Assembly (NCBI RefSeq): GCF_026107645.2
Contig: NZ_JAPCHV010000016.1
Span: forward strand, 1-64,000
Direction of reading: 5' to 3'
DNA from: Flavobacterium sp. MFBS3-15
GTDB taxonomy: Bacteria > Bacteroidota > Bacteroidia > Flavobacteriales > Flavobacteriaceae
DNA length: 64,000 bases
The position numbers and the translations under genes were made by a program. The notes beneath the pieces were generated by a model that did no database searches, was not told where the DNA came from, and worked only from the letters and a program-made list of their open reading frames with translations. This document shows positions 58,101 to 64,000 of this stretch, piece after piece; positions within the stretch are counted from its first letter, which is position 1, and each line of letters opens with the position of its first letter.

Positions 58101-59350
58101 ACCTGATATTCAAAAATGCAACCATCATCGATAAAAACAGCCCGTTTCACAACAAGCCTGTTGACATTAAGGTGGAAAATGGCATTATCAAACAAATAGG
58201 CAACAATATAACCGCGGAAGGTTATGAAGCTGTTGAGCTCGACAACCTGCACATTTCGCAAGGATGGTTTGACAGTTCTGTAAGTCTGGGTGAGCCGGGT
58301 TACGAGGACAGGGAAACCCTTGCCAATGGCCTTGATATAGCAGCCAAAAGCGGCTTTACCGACATTGCCCTGCAGCCCAACAACAATCCCATTGCAGAAA
58401 GGCAGGGCGACATCAGTTTCCTTGTGAACAAAGCTGCCGGATATGCCACTAACCTCCACCCCATAGGCGCATTGACAAAAGGAAGTGAAGGGAAGGATAT
58501 GGCCGAGCTATTCGATATGAAGAATGCGGGTGCGGTGGCATTTGGCGATTACAACAAAGCCATTGCCGATGCCAATATCCTGAAGATAGCGCTGCAATAC
58601 GTACAGGATTTCAACGGGCTGGTTATTGCTTATGCACAGGATGACAAAATAAAAGGAAAAGGTGTAGTTCACGAAGGAATTGTAAGCACACGCCTGGGAC
58701 TGAAAGGCATTCCCGCACTCGCAGAAGAACTGCAGATTGTACGTAATCTTTTCCTTTTAGAATATACCGGCGGCAAAATGCACATCCCAACTATTTCTAC
58801 AGGAAAATCCATACAAATGATACGTGAGGCAAAAGCTAAAGGAATGGACGTGACGTGCAGCGTTTCGGTACACCATTTAGTACTGACCGATGAAGTGCTG
58901 GGTGATTTTGACACACGCTATAAAGTCGCTCCCCCACTCCGTCCCGATGCAGAAAGGAAGCTATTGATTGAGGGTGTGATGGATGGTACGATTGACCTTA
59001 TCACCTCCGACCACAACCCGCTGGACATCGAGAACAAGAAACTGGAATTTGACCTTGCTAAAGATGGTACTACGGGACTGGAGAGCGCTTTCGGGGCGCT
59101 GATGACCGTGCTGCCGCTTGAGGTTATTATTGAGAAATTTACGGCAGGGAAAACCATATTCGGGTTTGGCAGCCACGACATTTCCGAAGGCTCTAAAGCA
59201 GGATTTACACTATTTACGCCAACGGGAGATTGGGCATTCGCCAAAAAGGACATCCTTTCGAAATCGAAAAACTCCGCTTTCCTCGGCCAGCCAATGAAGG
59301 GCAAAGCGTATGGCATATACAATAACGGAAAATTAATTTTAAACGGTTAA
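58097..59350 (+). CDS. dihydroorotase-like protein, probably inactive
   Basis: 417 residues of the cyclic amidohydrolase (class I dihydroorotase) fold: LIFKNATIIDKNSPF start, QPNNNPIA (93-100) and TSDHNPLD (303-310). The active-site ligands are gone: the DxHxHxREPG block reads DSSVSLGEPG (59-68), the usual HxED reads YAQDD, and the H of AHVST is T; only D305 remains. It is like the pseudo-dihydroorotases that support aspartate carbamoyltransferase without catalysis. It is translationally coupled to the BatA-type gene, away from other pyr genes. Confidence 0.8.
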   Translation: MNLIFKNATIIDKNSPFHNKPVDIKVENGIIKQIGNNITAEGYEAVELDNLHISQGWFDSSVSLGEPGYEDRETLANGLDIAAKSGFTDIALQPNNNPIAERQGDISFLVNKAAGYATNLHPIGALTKGSEGKDMAELFDMKNAGAVAFGDYNKAIADANILKIALQYVQDFNGLVIAYAQDDKIKGKGVVHEGIVSTRLGLKGIPALAEELQIVRNLFLLEYTGGKMHIPTISTGKSIQMIREAKAKGMDVTCSVSVHHLVLTDEVLGDFDTRYKVAPPLRPDAERKLLIEGVMDGTIDLITSDHNPLDIENKKLEFDLAKDGTTGLESAFGALMTVLPLEVIIEKFTAGKTIFGFGSHDISEGSKAGFTLFTPTGDWAFAKKDILSKSKNSAFLGQPMKGKAYGIYNNGKLILNG

Positions 59351-59352
59351 TC

Positions 59353-59808
59353 ATGAAAAAGCTATTGGTTCTCGGTGCTGTGCTGACACTAGCCATCGCA
59401 TGCAAAGAAGAAACGGAAGATAAAGCCCGTGATGTTATCAACGAAGGTGGAAAGGCCGTAAAGGAAACTACCGAAAAAGTAGTGGATGAAGTATCCTCGC
59501 ACTTTGAGGACAGCCGGGGATGCACTATCGCACTTTCTGAAGAGCTGAAAAACAAAGGCATTGGCACCGGGAAATTTTACATAGAAAAGGATTCGGTAAC
59601 CAAAAAACACAGCAAGCTGGTAATCTACCTGATCAACGACAAGAATTACAGCGGCGCTGTCAACTTTAAAGTAGCCGATAAGGACGGTGTAGAAATAGGC
59701 CGCACATCACTTAACATTGATACTAAAAACGGTTCGGCAGGCTACCGCGATGTAATTTTTGACAGCCGCACCGACATTGAACCAAAAAGTACAATTAGCA
59801 TTTATTAA
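59353..59808 (+). CDS. predicted lipoprotein, hypothetical
   Basis: 151 residues. N-terminal lipoprotein signal (MKKLLVLGAVLTLAIAC, Cys 17). A polar helix of about 35 residues follows (KEETEDKARDVINEGGKAVK). The rest is beta-rich (SKLVIYLINDKNYSGAVNF, GYRDVIFDSRTDIEPK). It begins two bases after the dihydroorotase-like gene and is likely in the same transcript. No family known to me. Confidence 0.7.
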   Translation: MKKLLVLGAVLTLAIACKEETEDKARDVINEGGKAVKETTEKVVDEVSSHFEDSRGCTIALSEELKNKGIGTGKFYIEKDSVTKKHSKLVIYLINDKNYSGAVNFKVADKDGVEIGRTSLNIDTKNGSAGYRDVIFDSRTDIEPKSTISIY

Positions 59809-60132
59809 ATGGACAATACAGTAGAACAAGGCAAGACCAATGCCATCATCAGTTATCTTACCATCATAGGAGCCATCATCGCAATGATACAAAACAGCGA
59901 AAAGAAAAATCCTTTCGCATCCTTCCATATCCGCCAGGCACTGGGGTTGGAACTTGCATTTTTTGCCTTAGGCTACCCCATCGGCTATTTTGACAGCTGG
60001 GCCATCTCTATGGGGTTTTATATCTTCTTTTTTATACTATGGATTTTTGGATTTATCAGTGCCTTGCAAGGCCAGTACGGTTTATTGCCGATTATAGGGC
60101 CGCTGTTCCAAAAATTATTTAAAAACCTGTAA
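59809..60132 (+). CDS. DUF4870/Tic20-like membrane protein
   Basis: 107 residues starting directly after the lipoprotein stop. Three hydrophobic stretches and the pattern NPFASFHIRQALGLELAFF, followed by a GFISALQGQ turn, fit the DUF4870 (Tic20-like) family of small bacterial membrane proteins. Function is unknown. It belongs to the operon that starts with the BatA-type gene. Confidence 0.78.
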   Translation: MDNTVEQGKTNAIISYLTIIGAIIAMIQNSEKKNPFASFHIRQALGLELAFFALGYPIGYFDSWAISMGFYIFFFILWIFGFISALQGQYGLLPIIGPLFQKLFKNL

Positions 60133-60135
60133 TAA

Positions 60136-60780
60136 ATGGATTTATCCCTATACCACCTTGTCCGTGAGCCAAAAGTAAAAAAAGAAAAGAATCCTATGCT
60201 GTTACTGCTTCACGGCTATGGCAGCAATGAGGAAGACCTGTTCTCCTTTGCCGCGCAGCTGCCGGATGAGTATTTCATCATATCTGCCCGGGCGCCCTAT
60301 AACCTGCCGGGGTATGGCCACGCATGGTATGCCATCAATTTTGATGCTGACATGAACAAGTTTTCGGATGAAGTGCAGGCCTCGCAATCGCGCGACGTAA
60401 TTGCGAAATTCATAGATGAGGCCGTGGCACATTATCCTATAGATAAAGACAGTATAACGCTGATCGGCTTTAGCCAGGGTGCAATACTGAGTTATGCAGT
60501 AGCGCTATCCTATCCTGAAAAAATACAACGCGTAGCAGCCCTTAGCGGTTACCTGAATGGTGATATCATTGCCGAAAATTTTAACCACAAGGACATTTCA
60601 AAACTGCAGTTTTTTGTTTCGCACGGAATAGTGGATCAGGTAATTCCTGTAGAATGGGCGCGTAAAGCACCTGAATTCTTAAATACATTGGGACTTCAGG
60701 CTGAATATCATGAATACCCGGTTGGGCATGGCGTGGCGCCGCAGAATTTTTACGATCTGCTTTCCTGGTTAAACCGATAA
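60136..60780 (+). CDS. phospholipase/carboxylesterase, alpha/beta hydrolase
   Basis: 214 residues. Nucleophile Ser 113 in GFSQGAI (111-117), catalytic aspartate in VDQVIPVEW and histidine in PVGHGVAPQNF (about 196-206). The sequence matches the small carboxylesterase/phospholipase (YpfH-like) group. It lacks a signal peptide, so it is cytoplasmic. It begins three bases after the DUF4870 gene and is the last gene of the operon. Substrate unknown. Confidence 0.88.
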   Translation: MDLSLYHLVREPKVKKEKNPMLLLLHGYGSNEEDLFSFAAQLPDEYFIISARAPYNLPGYGHAWYAINFDADMNKFSDEVQASQSRDVIAKFIDEAVAHYPIDKDSITLIGFSQGAILSYAVALSYPEKIQRVAALSGYLNGDIIAENFNHKDISKLQFFVSHGIVDQVIPVEWARKAPEFLNTLGLQAEYHEYPVGHGVAPQNFYDLLSWLNR

Positions 60781-60838
60781 AGTTTCAGGTTTTAAGTTAT
60801 GGCTTCCGGGTTGCAGCTCTGAAACAGAAACCCTGGGT

Positions 60839-61330
60839 TTATATGCCTTCCGGCTTATCATCACCGGTTATTTGCCCCTCCTCTATTTTGGCGCCGGCAT
60901 AAAGTATCTGCGAACCTTTTTGGAGTTTGTAGCTATCCTGCTTATGAAGTTTCCATTGCCCATTGACATAAGGGCCATTTTTGGAATCCCTATGCAGTAT
61001 AACCGATGTTTCGGTATCAGGAAGGAAAAGTTCGGCTTTGTCGCCATCGTCTTCAAAAATTACGAAAGCGCTCTTTACAATGCTTTCGCCTTCCAACTGG
61101 TCTATGGAATTGAGCCTGTAGCCTTCTTCAAATGCCCTGATACATTCTTTTCGCAACTGCGACCACTTATAGCCTGCTGAGGTTACACAGCCGTTTTTGT
61201 CCTTATCGGTACCCAACTGGACTTTCTTGTCAGTAGTTATGTCGGCTTCGTCGTCACTGCGGTCTTTCATTATAAAATCACATGACTGCAGGAAACAACC
61301 CGCCACAAAAAGCAAAAGTATCTTGTTCAT
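60839..61330 (-). CDS. predicted lipoprotein
   Basis: 163 residues. Signal ILLLFVAGCFLQSC gives a lipobox (LQSC). Downstream are acidic stretches and a beta-rich core (SAFVIFEDDGDKAELFLPD, KLQKGSQILYAGAKIE). It is the last gene of the minus-strand run MBL hydrolase - membrane-anchored protein - lipoprotein, 38 bp from the gene ahead. No family recognised. Confidence 0.68.
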   Translation of the reverse strand: MNKILLLFVAGCFLQSCDFIMKDRSDDEADITTDKKVQLGTDKDKNGCVTSAGYKWSQLRKECIRAFEEGYRLNSIDQLEGESIVKSAFVIFEDDGDKAELFLPDTETSVILHRDSKNGPYVNGQWKLHKQDSYKLQKGSQILYAGAKIEEGQITGDDKPEGI

Positions 61331-61368
61331 CAAATGCATAATAAAGGTTGGCTAATGTACGAAAAAAA

Positions 61369-61869
61369 TTAGTTTACCGTACCGGCATGAAGGAGCGTTT
61401 CGATGGTTTCATATTTAAAGCTGCCATCGGGTTCCACGAAATATTTGATGAGTACTTCGCCCCATGCCTTGCCACTGCTGAAGTCGGCAATGATCCAGCG
61501 GTGGTTGAGTACCTGTACTTTGTTGATGATCCAGTTTTGGCCGTTAACAGGGTCATAACCTACAAGTGGATTGCCATTTTTATTAGCGTTCAGGCTCATG
61601 ACGCCGTCCGTTATCCTGGCCTCAAGTGTTGCTATATCTTCATTCTCGAAATATTCCAATGCATTGTCATTGGTTGACAATCTAAAATAATTGGCATCAA
61701 CCACCCTGCTTTTTTCAGTTTCAAGGCTATCCTTCAGCGACTTCCTGCCGGCTTCCAGCTTTTCAATGCGGCCAGCTTCAAATTTCTGCTTGTTAGTGAA
61801 GTACATATAGGTAAACACGTTGATGAGCAGGGCAAAAATGAACAGGTATAAAAAGATATTCTTCTTCAT
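61369..61869 (-). CDS. membrane-anchored hypothetical protein
   Basis: 166 residues. One N-terminal membrane segment (FLYLFIFALLINVFTYMYF), a helix that may be coiled-coil (about 28-58, KLEAGRKSLKDSLETEKS), and a soluble domain ending FVEPDGSFKYETIETLLHAG. It lies three bases after the MBL hydrolase gene. No enzyme motif; function unknown. Confidence 0.68.
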   Translation of the reverse strand: MKKNIFLYLFIFALLINVFTYMYFTNKQKFEAGRIEKLEAGRKSLKDSLETEKSRVVDANYFRLSTNDNALEYFENEDIATLEARITDGVMSLNANKNGNPLVGYDPVNGQNWIINKVQVLNHRWIIADFSSGKAWGEVLIKYFVEPDGSFKYETIETLLHAGTVN

Positions 61870-61872
61870 GAG

Positions 61873-62637
61873 TTAAATAGTAATTTCTAAATTATCGTAA
61901 GCTAAAAAAACATTCTCGGGCAACGTTTGCTCCACCTCGGCATGAAAGCCCATGTTGTGGCTTATGTGGGTAAGATAGGCACGCTCCGGTTTAAGTAATT
62001 TTATCAGCGCAAGGGCCTCTTCCAGGTTGTAATGGGTATCGTGTGGCTCATGTCGCAGGGCACTTACCACAAGTACTTTAAGCCCTTTCAGTTTTTCAGT
62101 TTCCTCCGGTGTAATGTACTTTACATCGGTAAGGTAGGCAAAGCTACCAATCCTGTAGCCGAAAATATCAAGATCGCCATGCTTTACGCTTATGGGTTCG
62201 CAGGTCTTATTACCAACAGCGAAGGCCTGTCCCCGCACTACCTCGTTAACAGTAACCGAAGGTGCTCCCGGATACCTGTCAACTTCTGTAAACACATAAT
62301 CAAAACGCTGACGGAGATTTTTTATTACTCGCTCATGCCCGTAAATGGGTATGTCGCCCTGCCGGAAGAAAAACGGCCTGATATCGTCAAGCCCGGCGGT
62401 GTGGTCGGAATGTTCGTGAGTGTATAGAATGCCGTCCAGTTTTTGGCATTGCGATGTGAGCATCTGCTGCCGGAAATCGGGCCCGCAATCAATCACCCAG
62501 GAATGGTCATCCCAATGGATCCATACCGATACCCTGAGGCGTTTGTCACGGTGGTCCGCACTGCGGCATACCCCGTCATTACAGCCAATGACAGGGATTC
62601 CCTGAGACGTTCCCGTACCTAAAAACCAAACTTTCAA
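61873..62637 (-). CDS. MBL-fold metallohydrolase (PhnP-like)
   Basis: 254 residues. The metal-binding motif is THEHSDHTAG (73-82, HxHxDH), with H-bearing strands in SVKHGDLDIFGY and LTHISHNMGF. N terminus MKVWFLGTGTSQGIPVIGC is the PhnP/RNase-Z-like type; these hydrolyse phosphodiesters, such as cyclic ribose phosphates. The true substrate is not known here. It heads a minus-strand three-gene run and has a TATTTTTG box upstream (62654). It is divergent from the large gene at 62723. Confidence 0.85.
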   Translation of the reverse strand: MKVWFLGTGTSQGIPVIGCNDGVCRSADHRDKRLRVSVWIHWDDHSWVIDCGPDFRQQMLTSQCQKLDGILYTHEHSDHTAGLDDIRPFFFRQGDIPIYGHERVIKNLRQRFDYVFTEVDRYPGAPSVTVNEVVRGQAFAVGNKTCEPISVKHGDLDIFGYRIGSFAYLTDVKYITPEETEKLKGLKVLVVSALRHEPHDTHYNLEEALALIKLLKPERAYLTHISHNMGFHAEVEQTLPENVFLAYDNLEITI

Positions 62638-62653
62638 AAGAGGTAATTTTTTA

Positions 62654-62661
62654 CAAAAATA
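62654..62661 (-). promoter_or_regulatory. -7 box of the MBL hydrolase promoter
   Basis: Minus strand TATTTTTG fits TAnnTTTG, 17 bp before the ATG at 62637. Confidence 0.55.
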
Positions 62662-62695
62662 ACACTATTTGTTTTAAAAAACCTCTTTGATTTGC

Positions 62696-62703
62696 TAACT
62701 TTG
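62696..62703 (+). promoter_or_regulatory. -7 box before the gene at 62723
   Basis: TAACTTTG matches TAnnTTTG, 20 bp before the ATG at 62723. It is back to back with the promoter of the MBL gene. Confidence 0.6.
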
Positions 62704-62722
62704 CAACATATCGCTTCCCGCT

Positions 62723-64000
62723 ATGAAATTAACTGAGACTGATATTACGCTGAAAGGCGACAGGATGATTGAACATGTGCCATCGATAAAAGACAAGGCA
62801 TTGCGCATCAACCTTAATGAAAATATTTACGGAACTTTTTCTGAAATCGGGGCCGGGCAGGAAACTGTTCGCCATTTTTTCAGGTCGGGCGGATCATCCG
62901 GCACCATTGCCAAGGCAATGTCGGCTTATGACAAAGATTTCAGTGATGCCATATATGGTGTGGAAGACGATGGACGCTATGTTACCGAAAGCCGCCTGAA
63001 AAAGATGCTTAGCCATGAGGTACGCATCATAGAGCAGCGCCTTAAGAGGGATAAACATCCGAATAAGGTATTCTTCAGCTACGCCAATACGGTTGCTACC
63101 ATCGATTTTGCAAAGCAGTTCAAGGGCCACGGCTGGGTTGGCCTCAAGTACCAGGTAGAACCGGATGAGGACTACAACGAAATCATCCTGCACATACGCT
63201 TTAAGGAAACAGATGCACGCCTGCAACAGGAAACACTGGGCATACTCGGTGTTAACCTTATATATGGAGCATTCTACAAATACAACGAGCCTAAAAAGCT
63301 GTTGCGCTACCTGTATGACCACCTGGACAAAGACCAGCTTGAAATCGACACCATCAATTTCTCGGGACCGCGCTTTGCCGATGTGGACAACAGGCTGATG
63401 AGCCTCCAACTGGTTAAGAACGGCATGACCGATGCGGTAATGTTCGACCCCAGTGGGCACAACGTATTGCCAGCCGCCGTACTCTACAAAAAAAACATAC
63501 TCGCCCTGCGCGGAAGCTTCCGGCCGGTGACGAAAGTGAATATGGACATGTATGAGAAATCATACAAAATGTTCCTTGAAGAAAATAAGGTAGACAAAGA
63601 CAAAGCCCTCGTAGTTTTTGAAATAACCCTGTCAAACCTGCGCTCCGAAGGTGAAATCGACGAACGTGATTTTATGGATCGAGCCGAACTGCTATGTTCT
63701 CTAGGACAAACAGTTATGATATCCAACTTTCAGGAATACTATAAGGTTGTAGAGTATTTCTCTGCTTATACCAAAGCCCGTATGGGCCTCGCCATGGGAG
63801 TGAGCAACCTGGTAGACATATTCGACGAAAAATATTACCGCCACCTTAGTGGGGGAATATTGGAAGCATTCGGAAAACTATTCTATCGTGACCTCAAAGT
63901 ATTCCTGTACCCTATGAAGGATGAGGAAGGAAATGTCATCGACTCTGAAAACCTGAAGGTGCATCCACGCATGAAGGAACTATACAAGTTCTTTAAATTT
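62723..64000 (+). CDS. large conserved hypothetical protein (3' end outside the window)
   Basis: At least 426 residues, in frame from ATG 62723 to the last base. It begins MKLTETDITLKGDRMIEHVP and continues SIKDKALRINLNENIYGTF. There is no signal peptide or clear membrane segment. Later blocks include GHGWVGLKYQ and a long stretch RGSFRPVTKVNMDMYEKS, then FQEYYKVVEYFSAYTKARMG and MKDEEGNVIDSENLKV. It seems highly conserved in composition, mixed alpha/beta and soluble. I do not recognise a catalytic domain I can defend, so it stays unnamed. Confidence 0.7.
   Translation, partial: MKLTETDITLKGDRMIEHVPSIKDKALRINLNENIYGTFSEIGAGQETVRHFFRSGGSSGTIAKAMSAYDKDFSDAIYGVEDDGRYVTESRLKKMLSHEVRIIEQRLKRDKHPNKVFFSYANTVATIDFAKQFKGHGWVGLKYQVEPDEDYNEIILHIRFKETDARLQQETLGILGVNLIYGAFYKYNEPKKLLRYLYDHLDKDQLEIDTINFSGPRFADVDNRLMSLQLVKNGMTDAVMFDPSGHNVLPAAVLYKKNILALRGSFRPVTKVNMDMYEKSYKMFLEENKVDKDKALVVFEITLSNLRSEGEIDERDFMDRAELLCSLGQTVMISNFQEYYKVVEYFSAYTKARMGLAMGVSNLVDIFDEKYYRHLSGGILEAFGKLFYRDLKVFLYPMKDEEGNVIDSENLKVHPRMKELYKFFKF

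Noticed and set aside
1..64000. CRISPR array, tRNA or rRNA genes
   Set aside because: I saw no regularly spaced repeats, no cas-like genes, and no tRNA cloverleaf or rRNA sequence in the intergenic regions.

Overview
The window looks like chromosome from a member of the Flavobacteriaceae, most likely Flavobacterium or a close relative. Three kinds of evidence support this. Most start sites lack a Shine-Dalgarno sequence, and many genes are preceded by a Bacteroidetes-type -7 box (TAnnTTTG), seen at over fifteen places. Many proteins are of Bacteroidetes type, for example a fused-subunit 2-oxoacid dehydrogenase E1, a BatA-type protein, a DUF6155 protein and a DUF4870 protein. The order thrS-infC-rpmI-rplT is the usual conserved cluster. 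There are no rRNA or tRNA genes, no CRISPR array and no intact insertion sequence that I can support.

Layout. 1-1.1 kb: tail of an unidentified gene, thiamine pyrophosphokinase and a 43-residue antitoxin-like ORF. 1.2-6.9 kb (minus strand): an Rrf2 regulator with cysteine cluster, an outer-membrane porin and a Pst-type ABC transporter (pstS-pstC-pstA-pstB) without phoU. 6.9-7.7 kb: gene-free nested repeats. 7.7-13.5 kb: uvrB followed by an accessory stretch containing a minimal nucleotidyltransferase, a membrane protein, a decayed second copy of the uvrB 3' end, an AT-rich HEPN-like protein, a lipoprotein, a DUF4180 protein and a second, isolated DUF4180 tail. 13-15.5 kb: small hypothetical genes. 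15.6-18.9 kb: thrS, infC (AUA start), rpmI, rplT. 19-23.6 kb: a complete cyanophycin locus, with iaaA-like and cphB genes divergent from cphA. 23.7-28.1 kb: a Crp-type regulator, a thioesterase, a methyltransferase and an AT-rich gene pair that may be horizontally acquired.

28.2-37.6 kb: uvrA, a LOG-family protein, a degenerate M1-peptidase/beta-barrel fusion and fused E1. 37.6-44.4 kb: tandem small paralogues, a di-haem cytochrome c peroxidase, an RlmL-like rRNA methyltransferase, a DUF6155 protein, a DUF3817 and MscS pair, and DinB. 44.5-49.6 kb: ppc, an Lrp/AsnC regulator, an M14 carboxypeptidase and a divergent XRE regulator with an operator array between the last two. 49.8-54.3 kb: an acyltransferase, a 2OG dioxygenase overlapping a spermidine-synthase-like gene, a CheY-like regulator and a DEAD-box helicase. 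54.3-64 kb: lactonase, the operon batA-like / dihydroorotase-like / lipoprotein / DUF4870 / esterase, an MBL-hydrolase operon, and the start of a large conserved gene that runs off the window.

The most interesting points are these. The uvrB 3' end is duplicated around a small nucleotidyltransferase cassette next to a HEPN protein. The Pst-like transporter carries an EF-hand loop and sits behind an Rrf2 regulator with paired palindromes. The XRE operator array overlaps both divergent promoters. The dihydroorotase-like protein has lost its metal-binding residues. infC starts at AUA.
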